DNA of 64,000 bases from the NCBI GenBank assembly GCA_027492485.1, contig JAPUER010000029.1, positions 4,922-68,921 on the forward strand, given 5' to 3'. Under the pieces are notes generated by a model. The model was given only the letters and a program-made list of their open reading frames with translations, did no database searches and was not told the DNA's origin. Both the position numbers and the translations under genes were made by a program. Positions 9,033-17,221 of the stretch are shown in pieces. The DNA is from Betaproteobacteria bacterium. GTDB taxonomy: Bacteria > Pseudomonadota > Gammaproteobacteria > Burkholderiales > Casimicrobiaceae. Numbering within the stretch: position 1 is the stretch's first letter; each line of letters starts with the position of its first letter.

Positions 9033-10016
9033 TCAGTCCAGCTTCACGCCGGCCTTTTTCACCAAGCGGGCGTATTTGTCGAGTTCGCTGATGAAAAACG
9101 CGCTGGCCGCCTCCGGCGTGGTGACGTTGATCGGGTTGCCCTGCTTCGCCATGGCCTCGCGCACCTCCGCGCTGGCGAAGGCGGCCGCGAACGCGGCGTT
9201 GATGCGCTTCACCTCGGCGGCTGGCAGGCCCTTTGGCCCGATCACGGCGAACCAGCCTTCCACCACATAGTTCGGCAACCCCTGCTCGATGAAGGTCGGG
9301 ATTTCCGGCGCCGCCGCCAGACGGGCGCGCGACGAGGTGCCGATGGCGCGCAAGGCCCCGCTCTTGAGATGCGCCTGGATCGCCGGCAGCGCCAGCACGC
9401 CGAAGTCCACCTGGCCGCCAAGCAGATCGGTCACCATCGGGCCGACGCCCTTGTACGGAATGTGTTTGGCCTTGACGCCCGCCTCGTCGAGGAACATCTC
9501 GGCGGCGAGGTGCAGGATGGTGCCGTTGCCGGACGAGGCGTAGTTGATGGCGTCGGGTTTGGCCTTGAGCAGGGCGACCAGCTCTTTCGAGTCCTTCGCC
9601 GGCACCTTCGGGTTCACCACCAGCACCATCGGCGAGTTGCCGATCACTGCAATCGGCGTGATGTCCTTGATCGGATCGAACGGCAGCGACTTGTAGACGC
9701 TTGGGTAGATGACGTGATTGTTCGACACCACCGACAGCGTGGCGCCGTCGGGTGCGGCTTTCACCAGCGCCTGGGTGCCGACGATGCCGCCGGCGCCGGG
9801 CTGGTTCTCGATCACCACGGCGGTTCCCAGCGCGGTGGAAAGCGCTTTCGTGCTGGCGCGCATGATGGTGTCGACGCCGGAACCGGCGGCGACCGGCAGG
9901 ATGAATTTGCTGAGCTTGTCGCCCTGCGCGTGCGCGCCGCTGACGGTGACCAGCGCGGCGCCGCTGGTCAGCAGCAATGCCGCCGTGCGCCAATAGTTGG
10001 CAAACAAAAATTTCAT
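9033..10016 (-). CDS. Tripartite tricarboxylate transporter substrate-binding protein (Bug/TctC family)
   Basis: Periplasmic solute-binding protein of 327 residues. A signal peptide (about residues 1-30, ending SGAHA) is followed by the Bug fold, with typical segments VVIENQPGAGGIVGTQ, YASSGNGTILHLAAEMF and IPYKGVGPMVTDLLGGQVDFG. The start has a strong AAGGAGGA site. Bug proteins bind carboxylates, but the ligand cannot be read from sequence. No TctA/TctB membrane genes are nearby, which is common for betaproteobacterial Bug genes. It follows the CoA-transferase and lyase genes, so a branched or hydroxylated acyl acid is a reasonable guess. Confidence 0.9.
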   Translation of the reverse strand: MKFLFANYWRTAALLLTSGAALVTVSGAHAQGDKLSKFILPVAAGSGVDTIMRASTKALSTALGTAVVIENQPGAGGIVGTQALVKAAPDGATLSVVSNNHVIYPSVYKSLPFDPIKDITPIAVIGNSPMVLVVNPKVPAKDSKELVALLKAKPDAINYASSGNGTILHLAAEMFLDEAGVKAKHIPYKGVGPMVTDLLGGQVDFGVLALPAIQAHLKSGALRAIGTSSRARLAAAPEIPTFIEQGLPNYVVEGWFAVIGPKGLPAAEVKRINAAFAAAFASAEVREAMAKQGNPINVTTPEAASAFFISELDKYARLVKKAGVKLD

Positions 10017-10047
10017 GAAGTCCTCCTTCTTTTCAATCCTTGCAATC

Positions 10048-10115
10048 TGTAGGAGCGGCTTGCCGCGCGCGTGGCTGCGTAACTGCACCGCCGGGCGCGC
10101 CACCCCGCTCCTACA
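10048..10115. repeat. REP-like palindrome (TGTAGGAGCGG family)
   Basis: Begins TGTAGGAGCGGCTTGCCGCG and ends CACCCCGCTCCTACA. The arms are imperfect towards the centre. It lies between the CoA-transferase stop and the ribosome binding site of the Bug gene on the same strand, so it may separate expression of the two. Confidence 0.8.
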
Positions 10116-10129
10116 GGGTGAGTCGTTGA

Positions 10130-11392
10130 TTACGCCACGGCCTTCGCCGCCATCAGCGCGTCGATGGCCGCGTCGCCGAAACCGAGCTCGCCGAGCAGTG
10201 CCCGCGTATGCGCGCCCGGCGTCGGCGGTTGGGTGCGCACGCCGAGGCGTTTGCCGTCCATCGTGAATGGCAGCAGTGTGGTGCGGGCCGTTGCGCCGGC
10301 CCGCTTGCCATCGGGCAGCGTGATCTCGGCCAGGCCGCCGGTTGCGTTCAGATGCTCGTCGTCGAACAATTCTTCGGGCTTGCGGATCGGTGCGAATGGC
10401 AGGCCGATGCGCTCGAACAGGGCCGCCAGACCAGCGGCGGAATGCCCTGCCAGCCGTTCGCGCAGCAACGGCAGCAACGTCGGCCGTGCCTCGACACGCA
10501 TGTTGTTGCTGGCGTAACGCGGGTCGCTCTTGAGATCGGCGAAACCGAGCGCGTCGCAGAACGTCACCCATTGCGCATCGCTGACGGCGGCGAGAAAAAT
10601 CTGCTCGCCATCCTTCACGGTGAACACGTCGTACACGGCCCACGCCGAGATGCGCTCGGGCATCGGTGCTGCGGCCTGGCCGGTGATGGCGTATTGCAGC
10701 ATGTGCTGGCCGACGAGGAACACGTTGTTTTCGAACAGCGCGGACTGAATCTCCTGCCCGCGGCCGGTGATGCCCCGCTGCACCAGCGCGCCGAGCGCAC
10801 CGATCGCACCGAACATGCCGCCCATGATGTCGTTCACGCTGGTGCCGGCACGCAACGGGTCGCCGGGGCGGCCGGTCATGTAGGCGAGGCCGCCCATCAT
10901 CTGCACCACTTCGTCGAGCGCGGTGCGGTGTTCGTAAGGGCCGGGCAGAAAACCCTTGCAGGTGACGTAGATCAACCGCTCGTTGACCTGGCTGAGCGCG
11001 GCGTAGTCGAGCCCGTATTTCGCCATCGTGCCCGGTTTGAAATTTTCGGCCACCACGTCGGCGCTGGCTGCCAGCTTGCGCGCTACCTCGGCGCCTTTCG
11101 TGTTGTGCAGATCGATGGCGATGCTCTTCTTGTTGCGGTTGAACATCGGGAAGAAACCGGCCCCGGCACCGAGCAGATGCCGCGTGCGATCGCCGTCGAT
11201 CGGCTCCACCTTGATCACCTCAGCGCCCATGTCGGCCAGCACCATGCCGCAGGTCGGGCCCATCACCATGTGGGTGAATTCGACCACGCGGAGACCCGCC
11301 AACGGCAGGGGTTTGCCGGGGTGCTCTGCGGGGGCGGTCGTTGGGCGCGCTGGCGATGCGCCTGATTTCGGTTCGGCGGCGTCAGTGATCAT
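10130..11392 (-). CDS. Class III CoA-transferase (CaiB/BaiF family)
   Basis: 420 residues. Segments typical of the formyl-CoA transferase/CaiB fold include LRVVEFTHMVMGPTCGMVLADMGAEVIKVE, split by the substrate pocket, and the likely catalytic aspartate in TSVNDIMGGMFGAIGAL. These enzymes move CoA between carboxylic acids. The ATG opening MITDAAEPK is chosen; upstream frame is open through the repeat at 11.4 kb. The neighbour upstream is an HMG-CoA lyase-like enzyme, which suggests activation then cleavage of a hydroxy-acyl acid, as in itaconate or leucine breakdown. Substrate is inferred only. Confidence 0.88.
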   Translation of the reverse strand: MITDAAEPKSGASPARPTTAPAEHPGKPLPLAGLRVVEFTHMVMGPTCGMVLADMGAEVIKVEPIDGDRTRHLLGAGAGFFPMFNRNKKSIAIDLHNTKGAEVARKLAASADVVAENFKPGTMAKYGLDYAALSQVNERLIYVTCKGFLPGPYEHRTALDEVVQMMGGLAYMTGRPGDPLRAGTSVNDIMGGMFGAIGALGALVQRGITGRGQEIQSALFENNVFLVGQHMLQYAITGQAAAPMPERISAWAVYDVFTVKDGEQIFLAAVSDAQWVTFCDALGFADLKSDPRYASNNMRVEARPTLLPLLRERLAGHSAAGLAALFERIGLPFAPIRKPEELFDDEHLNATGGLAEITLPDGKRAGATARTTLLPFTMDGKRLGVRTQPPTPGAHTRALLGELGFGDAAIDALMAAKAVA

Positions 11393-11408
11393 GAAGTTAG
11401 TTTCTCCG

Positions 11409-11498
11409 GCGTCATGCTCGCCGCAGGCGGGCATCCAGACATTTTGATTTTGAGTTCCTTGGCCACTACTGGATTCCCGCCTGCGGCGAGAATGACGC
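11409..11498. repeat. Inverted repeat with 30-bp arms
   Basis: Arms 11409-11438 and 11469-11498 are inverted copies with two mismatches, built on CTCGCCGCAGGCGGG. The type is the widespread 'CATTCCCGCC' palindrome of proteobacterial intergenic DNA. The stop codon of the HMG-CoA lyase-like gene lies just outside the inner end of the right arm, so its last codons are encoded by the repeat. Confidence 0.8.
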
Positions 11499-12437
11499 CA
11501 TTGAAGGCGTTGCGCAAGCGCGTGGCTTGGGTACACCCGCCCGCCAGATCGCGCCGCCGAGTTGTTCGCCCTTCAGCCATGCGGCGATCCGTTTGCGCAG
11601 CGCGAGTAGACGGTCAAGATCGATGCCGGTGTGGTAACCCATGCGCGTGAGCATGAACACCACATCCTCCGTCGCGGCATTGCCGCTGGCACCCGGCGCG
11701 TGCGGGCAGCCGCCGATGCCGGCGGTGGACGCGTCGAAGCGGCGAATGCCGAGATCGAGCGCCACGAGCGTATTGGCGAGCGCCAGCCCGCGCGTGTCGT
11801 GAAAGTGGGCGCAGGTCAGGTGATCGCCGACGGCACGCAGCGCGCGCTCGAACAGGCGCCGCACCTGGCCGGGATCGGCGTAACCCACGGTGTCGGCGAG
11901 CCCGACGCACTCCGCACCCGCGTCCAGCGCGCCTTGCAGAAACGCGATCACATCGTCCTCCGGCACCTCGCTCTGCAGCGTGCAGCCGAAGGCCGTGCTG
12001 ATGCCGACCTCGATGCGCGTCTTCGAGCCCGCCGCATCGCGTGCGGCGCGGATCGCGGCGATGGCGGCGAGCATTTCTTCCGGCGTCTTGCGCACGTTGG
12101 CAGCGCTGTGCGCACGGCTGGCCGACATCGGGATCAGCATCGAATGCGCGCCGACCTCGATGGCGCGTTCTGCACCTTTCAGATTAGGCACCAGGACCGA
12201 CGCGACGAGACCTTGCAGTGTCTTCGCATGGGCGACCAGCTCCGCAGTGTCCGTCAGTTGCGGCAGCAGTTTTGCCGGCACGAAAGAGCCCACCTCGATC
12301 TCGCGCTGGCCGGCGGCGTAGGCGGCATCGATCCATTCGATCTTCTGCGCGGTCGGCAGGATGGTCTGGATGCTCTGCAGGCCGTCGCGCAGCCCGACTT
12401 CGCGGACGACGACGTTGTTGCTGGCGGGTACGGTCAC
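11466..12437 (-). CDS. Hydroxymethylglutaryl-CoA lyase family protein
   Basis: 323 residues of the HMGL-like TIM barrel. The start reads VREVGLRDGLQ (metal-binding Asp in the RDGLQ loop), the second metal site is HFHDTRG, and the catalytic cysteine is in GGCPHAPGASGN. Enzymes of this group cleave HMG-CoA or related acyl-CoAs such as citramalyl-CoA. The last ten or so residues come from an intergenic-type repeat and are unlikely to belong to the ancestral protein. First gene of the lyase, CoA-transferase, Bug cluster; the LysR gene upstream reads the opposite way. Confidence 0.9.
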   Translation of the reverse strand: MTVPASNNVVVREVGLRDGLQSIQTILPTAQKIEWIDAAYAAGQREIEVGSFVPAKLLPQLTDTAELVAHAKTLQGLVASVLVPNLKGAERAIEVGAHSMLIPMSASRAHSAANVRKTPEEMLAAIAAIRAARDAAGSKTRIEVGISTAFGCTLQSEVPEDDVIAFLQGALDAGAECVGLADTVGYADPGQVRRLFERALRAVGDHLTCAHFHDTRGLALANTLVALDLGIRRFDASTAGIGGCPHAPGASGNAATEDVVFMLTRMGYHTGIDLDRLLALRKRIAAWLKGEQLGGAIWRAGVPKPRACATPSMASFSPQAGIQ

Positions 12438-12463
12438 AAATCCTCCTTGTCGCTGCGCGCGAC

Positions 12464-12531
12464 TGTGGGAGCGGTACTACCGCGACCCCGATGCCGGTTT
12501 GACGGGTAGTCGCGGTAGTACCGCTCCCACA
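12464..12531. repeat. REP-like palindrome with perfect 23-bp arms
   Basis: Arms 12464-12486 and 12509-12531 are perfect inverted copies starting TGTGGGAGCGGTACTACCGC, the only copy in the window whose central part reads GTACTACC. It lies between the divergent lyase and LysR genes, so it would be in the promoter region of one or both. Confidence 0.85.
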
Positions 12532-12617
12532 GCTTCAAACGCGCCGCGCATCCTCACGACTTCACGGCATTCTAGATTTCTCGAACTGTCGCAATTTGAT
12601 ATTTGTAGCGAATAAAA

Positions 12618-12632
12618 TTTCCGAAACGGAAA
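12618..12632. promoter_or_regulatory. Candidate LysR operator
   Basis: A perfect 15-bp palindrome TTTCCG-AAA-CGGAAA lies 20 bp before the LysR start, in an AT-rich stretch that stands out in this genome. LysR proteins often bind such sites between themselves and a divergent target operon. Confidence 0.4.
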
Positions 12633-12652
12633 ATCATTACATCAACGCCCCC

Positions 12653-13594
12653 ATGCGCGACCTCGATCTCACTACGCTGCGCCTGTTTGTGACGGTTTGC
12701 GACACGCGCAACATCGTGCGTGCTGCCGAGCAGAGCAATCTGGTTGGTTCGGCAATCAGCAAGCGGCTGTCGGCGCTTGAGGCAGCGGTCGGCGTCAAGC
12801 TGCTGCAACGCCGGCGTCGCGGCATGGAGCCCACCGCCGCCGGGCAAACGCTGCTTGAACATGCCCGCGAAATGCTTGCCACCGCCAGTCGCATCGAGCA
12901 AGCGATGGCGGGCTACGCCTCGGGTGTGCGCGGCGAAGTACGAGTGCTGGCGTCAGCCTCCGTCATGGCCGAATCACTCGCCGACGACGTGGCTGAGTTT
13001 CTCGCATTGCCCGCGCACCGCGACATTCAGGTCAGAATGGATGAACGCATCAGCCCCGACATCGTGCGCAGTGTGCGCGAGGGTGCCGCCTCGCTCGGCA
13101 TTTGTTGGGACGCGGCGGACACCTCCGGACTGCAAACTGCGGCGTATCGCACCGATACGCTCACCGTCGCCATTCATCCGTTGCACCCGCTAGCCAAGCG
13201 CAAGTCGCTGGCCTATGCCGACACGCTTGACTACGAGCAAGTGAGCATGCCGACGTCGAGCGCCGTGCATGTGATGCTTGCGCGCGCCGCTGCGGCCACT
13301 GGCAAGCGCGTGCGGCACCGCGTGGTGGTGACGAACTTCGAGGCAGCGTTGCGCGTGGTGCGCGCGAACCTCGCGATTTGCGTCGTACCGCGCGAAGTGG
13401 CGGAGCCGTATCTTGAGGTGTACGGCCTGCGCTGCATTGCGCTCAACGAGGCGTGGGCCGAGCGGCGCTTTACGATTTGCTACCGTGAGGGCGACACCCT
13501 CTCCGCCGCCGCGCGACTGCTGATCGCGCATTTGCGGAAAGACGGTCCGCTGCGCCGGCAAGGCGCAAAGTCGCCGCATACGAACGCCCGGTAG
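12653..13594 (+). CDS. LysR family transcriptional regulator
   Basis: 313 residues. An N-terminal winged helix-turn-helix (LTTLRLFVTVCDTRNIVRAA, then SAISKRLSALEAAVGVKLLQR) precedes a periplasmic-binding-like effector domain from about residue 90. It is divergent from the lyase/CoA-transferase/Bug cluster, the normal position for the cognate activator. The ATG before RDLDLTTL is used rather than an upstream in-frame codon inside the operator region. Confidence 0.92.
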   Translation: MRDLDLTTLRLFVTVCDTRNIVRAAEQSNLVGSAISKRLSALEAAVGVKLLQRRRRGMEPTAAGQTLLEHAREMLATASRIEQAMAGYASGVRGEVRVLASASVMAESLADDVAEFLALPAHRDIQVRMDERISPDIVRSVREGAASLGICWDAADTSGLQTAAYRTDTLTVAIHPLHPLAKRKSLAYADTLDYEQVSMPTSSAVHVMLARAAAATGKRVRHRVVVTNFEAALRVVRANLAICVVPREVAEPYLEVYGLRCIALNEAWAERRFTICYREGDTLSAAARLLIAHLRKDGPLRRQGAKSPHTNAR

Positions 13595-13716
13595 GCAGGA
13601 ACTCGATCCCGCCAGTGGTCGCATTGCGCCGCGTCCAATCGGTACCTGCAACACGAGTAAAGGCTTACTCAGGGAAACGCGCCACGAGGCTGGAACACAA
13701 AACTAGCAGGGGCGCT

Positions 13717-13945
13717 ATTCGATTTCCAGATCAATAGGAGACTATTGAGCTTTCCCCAATTCGCGACAACCCCCCCTGCACCCTGAGCGTAATGTCCTTC
13801 GCCGGCTCTGGATGATCGGCGGGTCGGTCAAACCCTTCGCTACGCTCAGGATGAACGGTGGAAGAGTGTCGCGAATTATGAAAACCTCAATAGGTGCGAC
13901 GACGCCGACAGTGCGCGAGCACGGTGCTGCACATCAAGTCGTCGC
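13717..13945. repeat. Miniature element related to the 37.6-kb element, interrupted
   Basis: The left end 13717-13744 matches, in reverse, the right end of the element at 37576-37678 (ATTTCCAGATCAATAGGAG against CTCCTATTGATTTGGAAAT). The part from 13891 to about 13945 continues the same match (GGTGCGACGACGCCGACAGTG, GAGCACGG). The two halves are separated by a 146-bp insertion. The right terminus has no recognisable counterpart and runs into the 3' end of the ThiF-like gene. Confidence 0.65.
13745..13890. mobile_element. 146-bp MITE-like element with TA duplication
   Basis: The ends are inverted copies over 24 bp with 20 matches: TTGAGCTTTCC... on the left and ...AAAACCTCAA on the right, both containing AATTCGCGACA or its complement. 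TA flanks it on each side, and removal of the element plus one TA restores the sequence seen in the 37.6-kb relative. The interior carries a CCTGAGCG...CGCTCAGG palindrome of the common 'TTCGCTACGCTCAGG' type. TA duplication is the mark of Tc1/mariner or IS630-type transposition. No ORF, so non-autonomous. Sequence 13595-13716 shows nothing else. Confidence 0.7.
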
Positions 13946-13949
13946 GGCG

Positions 13950-14894
13950 CTATGGCTTGGGTCGCCGTGTCGTGTCGGTCGTGCCGTCCGGCATGTGCTG
14001 GAAACTGACGCGGTTGAATACATCTTTTCTGGCGGCGAATCGGCGAGCGATGAGCCATAGCTTCAGGCGTTGTAGCGGTCCGCGATTTCCCCAGCGCAGT
14101 TTGCCAGTCCAGAACCGTTTCAGGTAGGGGTCGTATTGCGTGTAATTCGGCGCGACGTTGAGCGAGCGGCGGTTGAGAATTGCGACAAGCACCTCTGGGC
14201 ACACCATGCCCGCGAGCAGCGCGATCGCCGCGGCGCTTGAGGGGCCTGTTTGGTCTTCCGGCGCGACGCGGCTGCTGTCCATGTAGCTCCAGTGTCGGCC
14301 ACGTGGCGCGAGCCCGACGACGAAGCGGGCGAGAATCTCAAAGGGTTCCATGTCTTCGGTGATGTCGAAGTACGACTCGAACGTCATGCCATCGGGCGCA
14401 AACCCTCCGACCGTCGCGGAGAGGCCAAGCACGGCACCGGTCAAGACGGGAATGCGTTTTTTGCGGGCGGCTTGGTAGAGCAGAAGGCGTGCGGGCTGGG
14501 CGAACAAGTCAAGGGCGTCGACGACGACATCCACCTCGTCCAGAAATGCGTCGATGTTATGTGGGCCAATGCCATCGCCGAATTCGTTGATCTGGACGCC
14601 GGGGTGAATGTCGCGCGCGATTTCTGCCATGACTTCGGTTTTCCGGCGGCCGATCGTGCTGTTCATCGCGCCGTACTGGCGGTTGATGTTGGCGAGGCTG
14701 AACGTGTCGAAATCGGCGACATTAAATCGCCCGACGCCCATGCGCGTGAGGGTGGCGAGATAGATGCCGCCGCCGCCGCCCATGCCGACAATCGCGACAC
14801 GCGCGTTGCGCAGTTTTTCTTGTTCGGCGGCGGAGACGATGCCGATGTTGCGAACCGTGGCTTGGGCGTAGTAGTCGTCTGCGGAAATGGACAT
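13950..14894 (-). CDS. Lone ThiF/E1-like adenylyltransferase
   Basis: 314 residues. The E1-like nucleotide site is intact: VAIVGMGGGGG (33-43), the acidic ADFD (60-63), the arginine finger in NINRQ (70-74), K85 and DALD (126-129). The only cysteine is C232 in VCPEV, and the CxxC zinc pairs of MoeB/ThiF are absent. The C-terminal 80 residues are basic and match no family I know. No ubiquitin-like protein, JAMM protease, nitroreductase or thiamine gene is adjacent. It probably adenylates a carboxylate on a small partner, but which one is unknown. Flanked on both sides by miniature repeats and slightly lower in GC than its neighbours. Confidence 0.85.
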   Translation of the reverse strand: MSISADDYYAQATVRNIGIVSAAEQEKLRNARVAIVGMGGGGGIYLATLTRMGVGRFNVADFDTFSLANINRQYGAMNSTIGRRKTEVMAEIARDIHPGVQINEFGDGIGPHNIDAFLDEVDVVVDALDLFAQPARLLLYQAARKKRIPVLTGAVLGLSATVGGFAPDGMTFESYFDITEDMEPFEILARFVVGLAPRGRHWSYMDSSRVAPEDQTGPSSAAAIALLAGMVCPEVLVAILNRRSLNVAPNYTQYDPYLKRFWTGKLRWGNRGPLQRLKLWLIARRFAARKDVFNRVSFQHMPDGTTDTTRRPKP

Positions 14895-15107
14895 TCGGAT
14901 GACCTCGCGAGAACGCTGAACAGAAAAGTGTGCCCGACGGCGCTACCTGCATCGGGGTGACGAGTGCGGCGAGCCCGAGCGTTCGCTGCCGCGGTTTATC
15001 CGCCTCATGCCACGTCCCAATCATACGAACCAGGCGCGACGACGCAGGCTGTGCACATGCACCGCAAGGTGGAACAGCAACGCAACGTATGAATTTGGAA
15101 AGGCATA

Positions 15108-15227
15108 ACAGCTTTATGGCTCCAACGACCGCCAGACGGTCGTTTCAGTGCATTTGGCGGTTAACTCAAGAATCGCCAAAAAACGGCTGTAACGGCCGCA
15201 GGACAATGGTTGGAGGCATAAAGCTGT
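15108..15227. repeat. 120-bp repeat family, copy C (long inverted ends)
   Basis: Begins AACAGCTTTATGGCTCCAAC and ends in its inverted copy (GTTGGAGGCATAAAGCTGTT), 19 of 20 matching. Length 120 bp and termini agree with the other copies, but the central GTCGACT motif is missing, and an internal ACCGCCAGACGGT palindrome is seen instead. It lies between the ThiF-like gene and ssb. Bases 14895-15107, the ThiF upstream region, show no other structure I can support. Confidence 0.6.
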
Positions 15228-15261
15228 TGCCGACGGCGTTGACCGCGCTGCGGCTGCGGAT

Positions 15262-15750
15262 TCAGAACGGAATATCGTCGTCGAAGTCGTCGAGCTTGGC
15301 CTTCTTCGGCGCGCTCGCGTTGCCCGAACTGCCGCCCTGGAATGGCTGGCCGGTCTGGCGCGGCGTGCTGCCGCCCTTGTCCTCTTCGTAAGGCGCGTCG
15401 GACCCGCCACCGCCGCCGCCACGACCGCCCAGCATCTGCATGCGGTCGCCGCGAATTTTGGTCAGCGTTTTTTCGACGCCTTCCTTGTCGGTCCACTTGT
15501 CGTACTGGATGCGACCTTCGATGTAGACCGGGGCACCCTTTTTCAGGTATTCGCCGCAGACCTCGGCAGTGCGGCCGATGAACTCGATGCGGTGCCAGTC
15601 GGTGCGTTCCTGCTTGTTGCCGCTCTTGTCCTTCCACTGCTCGGTGGTGGCGATCGAAAAGCTGGCGACGGCTTCGCCGCTCGGCAAGTAGCGCATTTCG
15701 GGATCGCGCCCGAGATTGCCGATGAGGGTCACGCGGTTGACGGATGCCAT
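15262..15750 (-). CDS. ssb: Single-stranded DNA-binding protein
   Basis: 162 residues. The OB-fold occupies about 1-110 (MASVNRVTLIGNLGRDPEMR, FSIATTEQWKDK). A Gly-rich linker follows, and the acidic tip DDDIPF binds partner repair and replication proteins. It begins 1 bp after the MFS gene stop, so the two form an operon divergent from uvrA, a usual betaproteobacterial arrangement. Confidence 0.97.
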   Translation of the reverse strand: MASVNRVTLIGNLGRDPEMRYLPSGEAVASFSIATTEQWKDKSGNKQERTDWHRIEFIGRTAEVCGEYLKKGAPVYIEGRIQYDKWTDKEGVEKTLTKIRGDRMQMLGGRGGGGGGSDAPYEEDKGGSTPRQTGQPFQGGSSGNASAPKKAKLDDFDDDIPF

Positions 15751-15751
15751 A

Positions 15752-16930
15752 TCAAGTCTCCTTCTTTCTTGCCGGTGGCGGAGTCATGGAAAAGGCCGCC
15801 ACGAACCAAAGCGCCGCCAGCGCGGCGCACACGTAAAACACCATGTTATCGCCAAACCGTTTGGCCAGCGCACCGCCGACGATGCCGCCAAGGAACAGTC
15901 CGAGCGCCTGCGTCGTGTTGTAGACGCCCATCGCAAAGCCCTTCACGTGCGGCGGCGCGAGGCGCGATACCAGCGAGGGCTGCATCGCCTCCAGCAGGTT
16001 GAAGGCGATGAAAAACAGCATCAGGAAGGTCACCAGCCCGCCCAGTGCCGTATGCGTGAGCGTTGGCGCTGCGAGCATCGCCACTACCAGCAGCGCGATG
16101 GCGCCGAGAAACACCTCGCGCAGCTTGCCGCGCTTCTCGGCGGCGATCATCGGCGGCACCATCAGCAAGAAGGACACCACGATCACCGGCAGATAAACCA
16201 TCCAGTGGCGCGGCGCCGGCAGCGCGCCGCGGTCCACCAGCAGCGTCGGCACCACGACGAAGAGGGCGGTCTGACAAACGTGCAGCACAAAGACGCCAAC
16301 GTTCAGCCGCAACAATTGCGGGTTGAACAGCACGTCGCCGTGACGCAGCGGTTCCGGCTGCTCCTCGCGCACCGGCGCCGGCGGCACCGCCCACAGCACC
16401 ACCACGATGCCGAGGCCGGCGAGCACCGCAGTCAGCCAGAATAGACCGGACAGCCCGATCCAGGCCGTCAGCGGTGGCGCCGCGACCAGCGAGACCGCGA
16501 ACGTGAGCCCGATCGAACCGCCGACCATTGCCATCGCCTTGGTGCGTACTTCGTCGCGCGTGGAATCGGCAATGAACGCCGACACCGCGGCGCTGATGGC
16601 GCCCGCGCCCTGAATGGCCCGACCCGCAATGACGCCGGCGATGTTGGTCGATAGCGCCGCGACGACGCTGCCGATGGCGAACACGAGCAGACCGGCCACG
16701 ATGACCGGCTTGCGGCCGAAACGGTCCGACGCGGCGCCGAACGGGATCTGGAACATTGCCTGCGTCAGCCCGTAAATCGAAATGGCGAGACCAATCAGAT
16801 AAGCCTCCTGCCCGCCCGGCAGCTCGCGCCCGTAGATCGCGAACACCGGCAGGATCAGGAACAGCCCGAGCATGCGCAGGGCAAAGATGGAGGCGAGCCA
16901 ACCGCTGGCACGGCGCTCGGACGGGGTCAT
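15752..16930 (-). CDS. MFS transporter
   Basis: 392 residues with 12 predicted membrane helices. The motif-A loop between helices 2 and 3 reads GAASDRFGRKPVIVAG, typical of drug/H+ antiporters of the 12-helix type. The ATG opening MTPSERRASG is chosen; the long open frame upstream is antisense to uvrA. Linked to uvrA (divergent) and ssb (downstream) as in many betaproteobacteria. Substrate unknown. Confidence 0.9.
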   Translation of the reverse strand: MTPSERRASGWLASIFALRMLGLFLILPVFAIYGRELPGGQEAYLIGLAISIYGLTQAMFQIPFGAASDRFGRKPVIVAGLLVFAIGSVVAALSTNIAGVIAGRAIQGAGAISAAVSAFIADSTRDEVRTKAMAMVGGSIGLTFAVSLVAAPPLTAWIGLSGLFWLTAVLAGLGIVVVLWAVPPAPVREEQPEPLRHGDVLFNPQLLRLNVGVFVLHVCQTALFVVVPTLLVDRGALPAPRHWMVYLPVIVVSFLLMVPPMIAAEKRGKLREVFLGAIALLVVAMLAAPTLTHTALGGLVTFLMLFFIAFNLLEAMQPSLVSRLAPPHVKGFAMGVYNTTQALGLFLGGIVGGALAKRFGDNMVFYVCAALAALWFVAAFSMTPPPARKKET

Positions 16931-17221
16931 GGAAAAAGCGGGAGAAGACAAGGCTGAACGTGACGGGCGGGTTGGCGGGCAAGATCCGCACCTCTGCTGG
17001 CACGGGCAGGCGGTACACCATGCATCCGCCTGAAAACGCCCTGAATCATAGCGGTGCCGGACCGCCACCAGACTGACGGCGATCAGTCGCAGGCGGGTAT
17101 CCGCAGTCCTGCGCCGTGTCGTCCGCGGCCGCGCATCGCGCGCGACCCCCGCCTTTACCCGCGACAGCACGGCACGAGATAATGCCGGGTTGCCCGCTGC
17201 GGGCGTTGCTGGTAGCAGCGA

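Noticed and set aside
16931..17221. LexA box in the uvrA / MFS-ssb divergent region
   Set aside because: No CTGT-N8-ACAG or close variant could be found there, although this position is SOS-controlled in E. coli.
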